64,000 nt of DNA from Torymus aiolomorphi (taxonomy: Eukaryota > Arthropoda > Insecta > Hymenoptera > Torymidae). The notes beneath the pieces were generated by a model, which worked only from the letters and a program-made list of their open reading frames with translations, was not told the DNA's origin and did no database searches. The stretch lies in the NCBI GenBank assembly GCA_036365515.1, contig CM070873.1, positions 20,821,257 through 20,885,256 on the forward strand, in the 5' to 3' direction. Of the stretch, positions 32,384 to 43,851 are shown in pieces; positions within the stretch are counted from its first letter, which is position 1, and each line of letters starts with the position of its first letter. Made by a program: the position numbers and the translations under genes.

Positions 32384-33267
32384 AGGCATGTAAAAAGAAT
32401 TGTTGGGTTAGTCTCCCTCCAAATAAAAGTGGATTGAAATTTTCTGAATTTGGTCTGTAAGCTAATCTATAAGAATAGTGCTGTAATATTGTTAGAAGGT
32501 TTTCTTTTGAATCATATGGTTTTTTAGTATAACCAATACTCCAGCCTAAATCTCCTGAAGGAAAAAATAATGGAAATACCATTGGGTCAACATGATGTGA
32601 TAATTTACTTAAATATGTGTATTCTTTTTCATTAGAACTATTTTTCGGATAAACGCATAGATCATAATTATGAGGGATTCCTGATTTGGAAATAATTATA
32701 GCGCATATTCCAACGTTAATGGTTTAGTATAATTATGTTTTTGATTATTATTCTTACGAACAAAATATAATTTATAATTTGAAAGTTTCTCTGTATTAGT
32801 TATTTCGTGTAAATATTTATACTGTTTGGCATAAGGATTACTATTTAAAACTTCAGTCAATAATTTTAAATGTTCTTGAGTTAAATCTTTATGACTCTTT
32901 ATTTTCATTTCAATTGCAGTATTGTCATCATATATATATATATATAATTGACCACACGAAGGTTCTGCATTTTTTTTGGTAATAAAGTATTTGGCTTTAT
33001 ATGACAAACTTGTCTTTGAATTTTTAAATTATAAATAGCTTTTTTCTTTTCGTATTTTACGTTTGCACTAAATATAGCAAAGCAAAATAAGTTATTATAA
33101 TATCTGATTAAAGTTCGAAAATTGCTATCATGTAATAATAGATTCTTTAGTGTTTTATTATATATACTTAGCGGAGACAAAATTATTTTACCCTTACTAC
33201 AACAAATTGATTTATTATTTTCTTCTTTCCAATATACTGCCGAACAAAATTTACAAACATAACTCAT
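32384..33267 (-). pseudogene. Helitron Rep N-terminus
   Basis: It starts MSYVCKFCSAVYWKEE with a Cys-rich beginning (CKFC...CC). It continues HIKPNTLLP, EPSCGQLYIY, NSNPYAKQYKYL, HVDPMVFPLFFPSGDLGW and NFNPLLFGGRLTQQFFLHAY, the standard Helitron-like N-domain order. Two frameshifts (near 32960 and 32698) split it. It ends where the 8-kb element begins, and the next residues of the protein are at 24421 downward. The start is the first methionine before the Cys motif. Confidence 0.82.
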
Positions 33268-33660
33268 ATTAACAAAATATGATTTATACTCTAAATTTTT
33301 ATTTTTACTACATTTCTGTTTATTTACTTTTAACGTAGAAAAGGATGATGACGCGAGATGTTCGAGGACGAGCTCGGCAACGCCTCTCCTGCAATATATA
33401 TATATATATATATATAAGAGAAAGAGAGAGAAGAAGAGAGAGATAGAGAGAGGGGGAGAGAAAGAACTAAAGAATGCACTCAATCCGTCTGTCGCCGTTT
33501 TCTCATGCTCTGTTTGCAGTTGCTGCACTTTTTTTTGGGGAAGAAAAAATACGGACAGCGTTCGACTTGTAATTGAACTGTCAAATGAATGCGCATACGC
33601 CGCGCTGCGCTCGCGTGAGTTTGGCGTTATCCTTGATTTGAATAATTAAGGGGGCTAGAC
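33268..33660. other. Presumed Helitron 5' region
   Basis: It contains a TA microsatellite (33393-33414) and a GA-rich stretch (33415-33470). The 5' TC terminus of the Helitron should be here or a little beyond, but I cannot fix it. Confidence 0.35.
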
Positions 33661-34035
33661 ACCTTTTTTCTCTGAAATAAGAAGTCACATTTTAATACAT
33701 AAATGTAAACTAATTATTTCATACTTTTTACATATAAAAGTGGGTATATTTACCTTACCTTAAAACTTTCTCCGATGGGCCTTTTATATGGTCCAGAACC
33801 ATAGTCATCGGTGAACAGGTGTTTTCTCTATCCGTAAGCTTTGAAATTTTCCTGTGGATGGATTGACTCCAGATTTGAACTAAATTACTCCTGAATAGTA
33901 TAATTCTCATATGAGTGTAGGGATTTTTGATCTAATGAGAAAAAAAAAATTGTGCTGTTTTTCAAGTTTTTTTTTAATTTTTTTAAATTTTTTATATTTT
34001 TTCATAATTTTTCTGATGTAAAAATTTTTGCGACA
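33661..34035. other. Unassigned spacer
   Basis: AT-rich with homopolymer runs; nothing recognised. Confidence 0.35.
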
Positions 34036-35195
34036 TTTAATCAATTAATTAGTATGGGTACGTAACTAGTTTGGGTACTAGAAATCGCATGCCGGCAATA
34101 AAATTATTGAAGATCTCAAGCACTGCTGAAATAGAATGTTTTTGCGATTTTTCGGAGCAAAGGGGTATTTTGAGGATGTTCCACGATACTTGAATCGTTG
34201 CCAATTTTTTTGTAGTCAGTTTGTGTGCTGGAAATTGCATTCCAGCAATAAAATTATTGGCGATCTCAAACACGGCTGAAATAGAATTTTTCTGCGTTCT
34301 TTCGGAACAAAGAGGAGTAGTTTGAGAGTGTTCTACGGTACTTAAATCGTTGCCAATTTTTTGTAGTCAGTTTGTGTGCTGGAAATTGCATTCCAGCAAT
34401 AAAATTATTGGCGATCTCAAACACGGCTGAAATAGAATTTTTTGGCTATTTTCCGCAGCAAAGAAGGGTATTTTGAGGGTGTTCCGCGGTGCTTAAAGGG
34501 TTGCCAATTTTTTTGTAGGTAGTCTATGCGCTTTTATTTGTATTTCAGCAATAAAATTATTGCCGACCTCAAAAACGGCAAAATTGGAATTTTTCCGCTT
34601 TTTTCGGAGTAAAAAGGAGTACACAGAGAGAAAGGATTCCTTGTATTTAATGAATCGTGTTCTTGAAATTGGAAAATCCATTTACTTTGTGTCAAATGAA
34701 AGATTCATTAACAGTTAAGAACTCTCAAGTTTGCAAGAGATCGGCCCAAAACACTGTTTAAAATCCAAAAAAGCTATTAAAACCAAACACTTTTAGACGC
34801 GTAAAAAACATATGTGCATATGTAAAACGATTCCTTTTGGACAATAGATTAGAGGGGAAAGAAGACTCGATGAGCACAGGAGCGAAATAATCGAGAATGT
34901 ACATGAGAAAACAGCTGATTAGAACGCTGCTGCGCGGCCTTGCGGCTTCAAAATTTATCTCTCCTCAGGAATTAACTGTTAATGAATATTCATTTCAACC
35001 GGATTCAAATCCATATTCGTTAACTGTTAATAAATATTCTTAAATACAAGAAATCCTGTCTCTCTGTGTAGTTTGAGAGCGTTCCGTGGTGCATAGAGGG
35101 TTGCCAATTTTTTATAGTTACCCTGCATGCTCTTCATTGTATTCTAGTAATAAAATTATTGGCGATCTCAAAAACAATGGTATTAGAATTTTTTT
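34036..35195. repeat. ~155-bp tandem array, about five units, with an inserted MITE
   Basis: Units begin near 34070, 34225, 34380, 34530 and 35110. Each carries GGAAATTGCATTCCAGCA (or a variant), ATAAAATTATTGGCGATCTC and GTTGCCAATTTTT. Short open frames on the minus strand are by-products of the repeat. Confidence 0.75.
34622..35068. mobile_element. MITE with TA duplication
   Basis: The ends CACAGAGAGAAAGGATT and, inverted, CACAGAGAGACAGGATT share a long TIR. TA lies on both sides (34620-34621, 35069-35070). The neighbouring tandem unit at about 34309 shows the empty site GGAGTAGTTTGAGAG. TA duplication fits the Tc1/mariner superfamily. Confidence 0.8.
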
Positions 35196-35867
35196 TTTCC
35201 ACCACGACATAATGGGGTGGTGGGGGTGAGTTTTTGTTATTTTTTATTTTCATACACTTTTACCTATTGTTAACATCATTTATATCTCTGTAAAATCGAT
35301 TCCGAGCGTAAATCACAATTTTGTAAGTTTTGATTTTCGTTGGCGTCGCAACGTTGCAAACTTCAACCACATGAGACAAGAACGCTTTCTTCTTATTTCG
35401 CGGTAGCGACTTACTTAAGAAAGTTACATATACTTTTTGTTAACACCTGGGAATTTGAAGCAACAAAAAAAGGTTGGCTTCCTTTTTAATGAAGATGATA
35501 CTACTTGAAAATAATACTTTTTTAAAATGAAACTAAATCCGTTTGGTAGCTTGAGTCACGATCTTTGAACTCCTATTTTGTTTTTTGTTTAAAACTTATT
35601 ATAAACAATTTGAATAATGTTTAAAAATTATGATAATATGGGGCACGGATGGCACGGGATGCGGGGCACGGGTGGTGCACATCAACAGAGCGGCGCGCGG
35701 TGGCAGTGGCGGCGTCTGCGCTGTTCGTCGATTGTTAACCTTCAAAATAACCAAAGATGGGTTGACTCCGTGACCTGTTTAATTAGGTTTAATTAGTATT
35801 ATTTCATTTAGTATTAATTAAATTAGCATTAATCAAAAGTTTGTGTAATAACGTATACACACAGAAA
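35196..35867. other. Unassigned spacer
   Basis: It has a G-rich stretch (GGGGCACGG repeats near 35640-35680); no gene recognised. Confidence 0.35.
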
Positions 35868-36559
35868 AACATAAGCAGGCCCGTCTTTCGTGGGCATGGG
35901 GCCCTAGGCTAAGATGGCTTGGGGGCCCTCTTAAGGAATTTATTTTCTTGTTGAACATTAGCCATACAAATTTTTATACAGTTTTATTCATTCTCTTTAT
36001 ATAAACAAAATTCTGTTAGATAATGTTTACATTATATTATATAATGCTTATAACAACATTAAAAGTTTTTACGCACTTTAACAAATTATGACCCTTATGC
36101 GTTTTTACGTGCGATAATAATTTCTTGGCATTATTTTTAATTACTATTAATTTTAATAACTGTTAACTTTAATAACGATTAAAATTTTTGGAGCACGACA
36201 GAATGATTTAAAATGAATAGAGGAGCAAGTTTGAAACCTTCTCATTCACTCATTATAGCTACCGCAAAAGAACAGCAACAAAAAATATAAAATCTAATAT
36301 TAGCTTTAGCAGACGGATCAACCTCAACAAAAGTGAATGGTTTGATAAATAACTCTCTTTTGTTGATTTTTTTTATTCTTTTATTTTATCTTTTTATTTT
36401 TTAATGCACAAATCGCAGGAATCGGCAGCGTCGCGATTTAGAGAGCATGTTTATGCCTTTTCGACGTTCAACTTCAAACCCTTGTAACTTTTGAAGGAAT
36501 CAACCTAATTAATTTATAAAAAGGGAATTAAAACTCTTTTTTTATAGATATTTTTGTGT

Positions 36560-36759
36560 ATGATGGTCACTAACTGTAGCGGTGAACGATCATTTTCTGA
36601 GTTGAAATTCATCAAAATGACTACCGCAATACAATGTTGAACTCCCGGTTAAATTATCTTGCTCTAATGTTTATTGAATCAGATGTGTTAAATAAAATAA
36701 ATTTTGAAGATTTAATATCTGATTTTTCTTTAAAAAAATGTAGAAAAAGATTTAACTAA
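36560..36759 (+). pseudogene. hAT transposase C-terminal dimerisation region
   Basis: One frame reads MMVTNCSGERSFSELKFIK, the conserved hATC motif (C.ERSFS.LK.IK). After a one-base shift, the next frame reads NDYRNTMLNSRLNYLAL followed by INFEDLI and LKKCRKRF, then a stop at 36757-36759. Everything upstream of this C-terminus is missing or unrecognisable, so this is a relic of a deleted transposase gene that once served the surrounding element. Confidence 0.8.
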
Positions 36760-36821
36760 TTGTTAAATGTTTTTATTATAGTAATTTATTTTATTATAAT
36801 TATAATATTTTACTAGACATA

Positions 36822-39800
36822 GGCTGATTTGTGCACGTAAGAATTGTGCACCGATTTATTGTGCACAGAGAAAAGAAAATTTTGTTCACAAAACGTTTTT
36901 ACTTTTGCACAAAAAATTGCATACTTTACGGAAAAAGATGAAATTCAGTAATGTGCACAAGATTGTTGTGCACAATAACATAAAATAATATTTCAACCAA
37001 AAAAAGTATTGCACACTGTGCTTATTTATCGTGCACGTAATATAGGGCTGGGCGATTGTGCACAAATAAATTCATTAAAAATATATCTAACCGATTGTGC
37101 ACAAAGTCTAGTTCATACGAAGTCTTATAGCAGTGTTGCCCGATTGGGCAATAAGTAGCGAATTGGGATAGTTTAAAAGATGAGCTCGCGGGAAAAAAAT
37201 CGAGATGGCTATTTATAGCGAATTGGGCTAGTTTAAAAGATGAGCTCGCAGGAAAAAATCGAGATGGCTATTTATAGCGAATTGGGCTTACACAAGAAAG
37301 TAATGTTAATAGCCGATACGGCTATTGTCTAGCCAACAACATTAAATTTTAAAACAAATAAAAATTCCAAAACTCAAGTATCCGGGAGACGCGGGTTCTA
37401 CGCGTATACGGGAGCGCGTCAAACATGTATACAAGGCAGAATAATTATGTAAATAATTCTTAACCCCAATTACACGGGAGGTCGTTCTACGAATATACGG
37501 AAGCGCGTCAGACGTGCATACAAGGCAAAATAATTATTTAAATAATTGTTAACCCCAAGTAGGCGGCGGATGCGAGTTCCACGCATATAGGGGAACGCGC
37601 CAGACATGCATAAAATGCAAAATAATTATATAAATAATTCTTAAACCCAAGTAGGCCTGTGGTGCGAGTTCCACGCGTATACGGCTGCACGTCAGACGTG
37701 CATACAAGGCCAAATAATTATGTAAATAATTCTTAACCCAAAGTAGGCGAGGGATGCGAGTTCCATGCGTATACGGGAGCGCGTCAGACGTGTATACAAG
37801 GCAAAATAATTATATAAATAATTCTTAACCCCAAGTAGGCGGGGAGTGAGAGTTCCACGCGTATACGGGTGTGCGTTAGTCGTGCATACAAGACCAAATA
37901 ATTATGTAAATAATTCTTAACCCCGAGTAGGCGGGTGATGCGAGTTCCACGCATATACGGGAGCCCGTCAGACGTACATACAAGGCAAAATAATTATGTA
38001 AATAATTCTTAACCCCAAGTAGGCGGAGGATGCGAGTTCCACGCGTATAGGGGAGCGCGTCAGTCGTGCATACAAGGTAAAATAATTATATAAATAATTC
38101 TTAACCCCAAGTAGGCGGGGGGTGCGAGTTCCACGCGTATACGGGTGCGCGTCAGATGTGCATACAAGGCCAAATAATTATGTAAATAATTCTTAACACA
38201 AAGTAGGCGGGGAAAGCGAGTTGCATACGTATGCGGGAGCGCGTCAGTCGTGTATACAAGGCAAAATAATTGTGTAAATAATTCTTAACCCCAATTAGGC
38301 GGTGGGTGGTTCTACGAATATACGGAAGCGCATCAGACGTGCATACAAGGCAAAATAATTATATAAATAATTCTTAACCCCAAGTAGGCGGGGGGTGCGA
38401 CTTCCACGCGTATACGGGAGCACGTCAGACGTATATACAAGGCAAAATAATTTTGTAAATAATTCTTAACCCCCAATAGGCGGGGGGTGCGAGTGTAACC
38501 ATATACGGAAGCGCGTCAGACGTGCATACAAGGCAAAATAATTATGTAAATAATTCTTAACTCCACGTAGGCGGGGGATGCGAGTTCCAAGCGTATACTG
38601 GAATAAGGCAGACGTGTATACATGCCAAAACAATTATTTACATAATTGTTAAACCTAAGTAGGCTGGAGATGCGAGTTCCACGCGTATACAGGAGCACGC
38701 CAGACGTGCATACAAGGCAAAATAATTATTTAAATAATCCTCAACTCCTAGTAGGTATACGCATGGAACTTGCATCCCCCGCCTACTTGGGGTTAAGAAT
38801 TATTTACATAATTATTTTGCCTTGTATGCACGTCCGCCTTATTTCAGTATACGCGTGGAACTCTCATGCCCCGCATAATTAGAGTCATAATTATTTACAT
38901 AATTATTTGCCCTTGTATGCACGTCTACGAGCTTCCGTATATTCGTAGAACCACCACTACCTAATTGGGGTTAAGAATTATTTACATAATTATTTTGCCT
39001 TGTACACACGTCTGACGCGCTCCCGTATACGCATGGATCTCGCATTCCCCGCCTACTTTAGGTTAAGAATTATTTATATAATTATTTGGCCTTGTATGCA
39101 CGTCTGATGCGCACTCGTATACGCGTGGAACTCGCATCCCCCGCCTACTTGGGGTTAAGAATTATTTACATATTTATTTTGCCATGTATAAAAGTTTGAC
39201 GCGCTTCCGTATACACGTGGAACTCGCATCCCCCGCCTGCTTGGGATTATAAATGATTTAAATAATTATTTTGTCATGTATAAACGTCTGACGCGGTCCC
39301 GTATACGCGTAGAACCCGCGTCTCCCGGCTACTTGAGTTTTGGAATTATTTGTTTTAAAATTTAATGTTGTTGGCTAGACAATAGCTGTATCGGCTATTA
39401 ACATTACTTTCTTGTGTAAGCCCAATTCGCTATAAATAGCTATCTCGATTTTTTCCCGCGAGCTCATCTTTTAAACTAGCCCAATTCGCTATAAATAGCC
39501 ATCTCGATTTTTTTCCCGCGAGCTCATCTTTTAAACTATCCCAATTCGCTACTTATTGCCCAATCGGGCAACACTGCTATAAGACTTCGTATGAACTAGA
39601 CTTTGTGCACGATCGGTTAGATATATTTTTAATGAATTTATTTGTGCACAATCGCCCAGCTCTATATTACGTGCATGATAAATAAGGACAGTGTGCAAGA
39701 CTTTTTTTGGTTGAAATATTATTTTATGTTATTGTGCACAATAATCTTGTGCACATTTCTGAATTTCATCTTTTTCCGTAAATTGCACAATTTTTTGTGC

Positions 39801-39890
39801 AAAAGTAAAAACGTTTTGTGATCAAAATTTTCTGTTCTTTTCTCTGTGCACAATAAATCGGTGCACAATTCTCACGTGCATAAATCAGGC
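36822..39890. mobile_element. GTGCAC-family foldback element with a two-orientation ~93-bp array
   Basis: Ends GGCTGATTTGTGCACG and its near-complement are inverted. The arms (36822-37380, 39330-39890) hold GTGCAC motifs and mirrored blocks such as GGGCAATAAGTAGCG and AGCTCGC. Between them are about 15 units in one orientation (37380-38750) and about 6 in the other (38755-39330), each with CCCCAAGTAGGCGGGG, GAGTTCCACGCGTATACGGG and AATTATGTAAATAATTCTTA. No TSD could be read. Confidence 0.75.
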
Positions 39891-40310
39891 TGTTTGTTTT
39901 TTACTATAATATTTTATTATTTTATTATAATATATTTATTTATTCTAATTTATTTAGACCTTTATTAAAAAATTTTTTCTTGACTGATACAAAAGTTTCA
40001 ATATTGCTATAAATCACGAAAAAAATCTTTTTCATACCCTATACCCTGATCGAAAATCAAAAGCGCGAATATAATAGTTTTGGTCTAGGTATGGTGAAAA
40101 ATAGTACATGCATTACCAGGAAAATTATTCAGCCAACATCTTATGTTTTCCGCCATCGCCTTCGGCTCTGGTTGCAATTTACACGTAACGAATCGAGTTG
40201 TGGACTGTCCAAATGTTTTTTCCTCCCAAGAACTGCGGGGCCCCTCTCAGGCCTGGGGCCCTAGGCACGTGCCTACCCTGCCTATGCTTAAAGACGGCTC
40301 TGAACATAAG

Positions 40311-40502
40311 TGCGGAAAAGTTTAATATAAGGGGCAAGGTACATACAAGTAATAATAGTAGATAATGGTTAGAGTTTACAAAAGAAAAACAGATAGATAT
40401 TATTCTTAAAAAATAAAATTTCATGTTTCCAAGTTTAATGATAACTATTTTGCATTATATTATTTAAAAACCATTCATCTGATCATCAGGTATACATTTA
40501 AA
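40311..40502. other. Unassigned spacer
   Basis: Short AT-rich segment between the hAT and the next MITE; ends with the TSD of that MITE. Confidence 0.35.
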
Positions 40503-40656
40503 GGCATGGTGTGGTTTGTGCACATAAGAATTATGCACATATTTATTGTGCACACTTTAGCATTGGAGTATACACATAGATATAGATATACACCAATGCT
40601 AAAGTGTGCACAATAAATATGTGCATAATTCTTATGTGCACAAACCACACCATGCC
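40503..40656. mobile_element. GTGCAC-family MITE, perfect palindrome
   Basis: The TSD CATTTAAA is perfect (40495-40502, 40657-40664). The ends GGCATGGTGTGGTTTGTG are inverted, and the whole 154 bp folds back. It has GTGCAC-type motifs spaced 15 bp in each arm. It is the cleanest member of the family in this window. Confidence 0.9.
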
Positions 40657-40664
40657 CATTTAAA

Positions 40665-41432
40665 TACTTCTTAAAATATATTTAGGTATACATTACGACG
40701 TCACGATGACCGTGCCGCTCATGCCCCACGCTGTGCCACTTTCCACCCGCTAGTGGGGCACGGAGAGCATTTTTCAAGGTTTATATTTTTGGCTGATTAG
40801 AATAAATTATAGTTTAAAATAAAATTTTGTTATCATCAATTGAGTTTCTAGATATATTCATTTATTTGTTTCTTTTTTTAAATTATTGAAAATTGTCCAC
40901 ACTTAATTGCAATCTTTAGTTAAAGTTAGGGTGCCACTACACGGAGAAAAGTGGGCAGGTCCAGGGATCGAGCGAGCCGTCTGCTGTTTGCGTCGCCGAG
41001 CTGCGTGCGCGCAGGTCTATACACGAAGCATCTGACGCGTGGATTCCAGCAGCAATATGCACCCCGTATAGCCTTGCATCTTGTACGCGCCATCCAGCTC
41101 ACGCCATTCGCGCCGCGGCGGCGTGTTCGGCAACTATCTGCACTGGCGCTCGGCGGCGCTCGGCAATAAATATTTGTTTTTCGATTGGGCTTAGCTTATG
41201 AGTCCTTAAAACTTATGGTTTTACATTTATAGATCTGACATTTAGATTCTTAATCGTCTAATTAAAGTTTTATAAAAATATAAGAAGGTTGTTTTAAATA
41301 TATTTAATAAATAATAAATATGATATACTGATCACCTGTATTATATATGATGGATTTCAATGACAAATCGTTTATTTTTCAATAAAATCTTTATATTTTT
41401 ATTCATATTTCTTGTAATAATAATAATTAATA
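40665..41432. other. Spacer with a GC-rich patch
   Basis: 40935-41170 is GC- and CpG-rich compared with its neighbours (CGCCGAGCTGCGTGCGCGC). It has a chance open frame but no recognised product; a decayed promoter-like or TE-derived segment is possible. Confidence 0.35.
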
Positions 41433-42049
41433 TTAAATAATATGCCTAGTAGCTACAACATATGTATCCGCACCCAAGTTGAAGAGCAAACATGGACTTT
41501 TTATTGGCAATAAATCGTATTCTTGAATCTTTAAGTTCGATTCTTCACATACACTATACGCAAAAACATGGGATTCAAATCCGATGACATTGTATGGCAT
41601 ATATTGAAAAAATACTTTTTCTTTTGTAATAAAAATATTTTGAATACTTCCAAATTCTAAGTGATTTTCATCCATATTTATTAATAGCATCGTATTTTTT
41701 TATAAGTAACATTATTTATTGTTATGTTACGTATCTCTTTTTTCGGTTCTGTAGTATGAAAAAAACTAGGCATTGAAATATTTGATATATTTTTGCCGTA
41801 AACGATACGATATCTTTTTCATACTTTGACTGATTGAATCGCATTAAACTGAGTTCATATCTAATGGCAATACTATTTAATATGTTTACGTGAGATGACG
41901 AATATGCAAGAATAATTTTTAAAATACGATGCTTTGACTCAAATCTCATTGAAGAGAATTTAATAACTGGCCCATTTTGTAATATTATTCTTACATAATG
42001 AACAAGAAAATGAAATTTTGCCTTTAAGGTAATGTGTACTTACCGACAA
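41433..42049 (-). pseudogene. CACTA-like transposase, C-terminal part
   Basis: Reading from 42049 downward: TLKAKFHFLVHYVRII, QNGPVIKFSSMRFESKHRIL and SSHVNILNSIAIRYEL. This is the segment after the DDE region in animal EnSpm/CACTA-like transposases (a KPKFHF.VHYPRI...GP..FSSMRFE.KHR pattern). A further frame at 41433-41690 (MLLINMDENHLEFGSIQNIF) looks like the tail of the same product. Small frame changes separate the two pieces. Confidence 0.6.
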
Positions 42050-42395
42050 ATTTTAGAATGTATATTTCTTTTGCAAATAATAATAGAATTACTAACAAAA
42101 AAATTGAGTATAGTATTTACATATACGGAGCGCCTGAAAGAGCTGTTTTTTTCAAAAATTTACTCAGAATTTATTTAATTAAATAAAAGCCGCAATGCCG
42201 ATAAGTAGGGATCTGTATACTTCGAATTTTGCCAGTTTTAAAAAGTGTTTATCTCATGGAAATCCTGATAGAATCGCACAAAAAAAATCTGAGTATAGTA
42301 TTTACATACACGGAGCACCTGAAAGAATTGCTTTTCCAAATAAACGTTCGAATGTTTATTAATTAAATAATGAAATTGGGTTGATTTTGAGATTC
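42050..42395. repeat. Insert or intron with a ~190-bp direct repeat
   Basis: GAGTATAGTATTTACATA followed by ACGGAGC.CCTGAAAGA occurs at about 42108 and 42294. It separates LFGDLRR from the KAKFHF block of the transposase. Confidence 0.5.
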
Positions 42396-43296
42396 ACATC
42401 GCCTTAAATCGCCAAACAGATCTATGTACAACTCATGATGTTCTTTAATTAATAATTCTAATTGTAAAAGATGAGAAGTAAGAATACAGCTGGAGAAATA
42501 AGAATGTTTACTATTGCTCGAAGTTTTAAGTAAAAACACTAATGCTTATTTTTGTATGGTACTTTATGTCTAAACATTACACCAAAATATCTCGTAAAAA
42601 ATAACGATTCCGATGCTGACATTTTAAGTTTTCTATTTTTTTTTAAATAAGCTGCATTGATTTGTGGTGGTAAATTTGACGATTCGAAGCCAAAATTCAT
42701 CGCACCTAAACAGTAATTGACATAATCAATCGAAAAATATTTTTCCACGTAAAGGAAGTGTAACGACAATTCGGCCATCACATAATTGCATACACCTTCA
42801 AATAAGTCATGCATGACGTCGGCGGTGCTATTCTGAATTACATGAAAATCTTCTATTTCATTAAAAATATATTCACTTTTTATACCAGTTTTTGCCGTAT
42901 CAATCTGTTTGATGTCATCTTCATATTTTTCTGGTGTTCGTAACAGAGATTCGTCTTCTGCTGTCAAAGTACGAATGTAATTTGCATCAGCATAACATAT
43001 TCGACAGTAATGTGTTGAGGAAAATGATTTCGTAAAGCCAAATATGCCGTTATACCCAAGGTTATCCCCCAAAATCAAACTAGTAATAAAGTACACCGAG
43101 TACTTTTTACCATCTACGACTATTTCAATACTATTTTCACGTAAGTAACGTAGATCTTTGATGAATTGCTCAAAAACTAATTTGTTGCCATATTGTTTCC
43201 TGTGCTGAGTATAAAAAATATCGCAAATAATTATGCTTTCCAGTCTCGATGCAAATTCTGGCGGTAAGCAGGGTATCGTTGCATAAACGGCACCCA
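42396..43296 (-). pseudogene. CACTA-like transposase, central catalytic exon
   Basis: It reads GAVYATIPCLPPEFASRLE, LGDNLGYNGIFGF, SSTHYCRICYADANY, FHVIQNSTADVMHDLFEGVC, LPPQINAAYLKKNRKLKMSA and FFTRYFGVMFRHKVPYKN. The HDLFEGV block and CRIC motif are typical of the EnSpm/CACTA-type transposases found in animals. After 42539 the reading moves to another frame, with LLIKEHHELYIDLFGDL. The exon begins at an AG acceptor (43297-43298), and joining it to the exon ending at 50624 keeps the frame (SHKGLN then LGAVYA). Stops and shifts mark it as non-functional. The family assignment is from memory of motif order. Confidence 0.62.
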
Positions 43297-43851
43297 CTTC
43301 ATTTTGTTACGTCCGGAGACGTATTCTCATTTTAAAGAAAAAGCATAATTAGTATCAGATATTTCCTGACACATAAAAGCGGGAATGCTTTTTTTTTACA
43401 AACACATAGCATTTTGCTCATGCGGCGCCGTGACGTAATAGGTCATCACACTTGCGAAAAACAACGTACGATATTCTCTTTAAGGTCAGCATTTCTCAAT
43501 GCCACCGCCGAATCGTATACGACTGACGAAGTTTACATTGCAAAATAAGATGATCTCGATTTACTGTCACCGGGCTCATCTTTAACCTAATTATTCTGTA
43601 TTATAAAAGAAGTGATGTGTGTCACGCGAATCAGTCACAGCGTACAAGAAACCTGGCGAACTCCGTGTACCTCTACGACATTGAGAAGTTGAAATCGTAA
43701 GCCTTACTCGTCTAGTAAGCAGATCGTATAAGTTATTTATAGTAATTCTATAAAAGCAAGCGTCATAAAAAAGAATTGTAATTGAAATTACAAAACATCG
43801 ATCTACCAGAAGCCAGCAGATTGTATTGGAAATAAATTATTGTATTTTATA

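Larger units (their letters stand above)
20067..33660 (-). mobile_element. Helitron (rolling-circle transposon), twice interrupted
   Basis: The 3' end on the minus strand reads GGGGGC-loop-GCCCCC (20071-20085) and then CTAG (20067-20070) followed by T. This is the hairpin plus CTRR|T end of canonical Helitrons. Coding remnants in correct order are Rep N-terminus (33267-32384), rest of Rep (24421-22950), PIF1-type helicase (22764-21690 and 20168-20110). A hAT (20169-21681) and a large inverted-repeat element (24424-32381) interrupt it. The 5' end is not certain; it should lie somewhat beyond 33540. Confidence 0.82.
35876..40302. mobile_element. hAT transposon with transposase remnant and a nested array element
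   Basis: The TSD AACATAAG is perfect (35868-35875, 40303-40310). The ends are CAGGCCCGTCTTTC and, inverted, CAGAGCCGTCTTTAAGC, both hAT-like, with GGGGCCCTAGGC in each subterminal region. A C-terminal transposase fragment lies at 36560-36759. The remainder (36822-39890) is the nested element. Confidence 0.87.

Noticed and set aside
40951..41169. GC-rich 72-codon frame
   Set aside because: Composition alone keeps it open; no motif or neighbour supports a gene.
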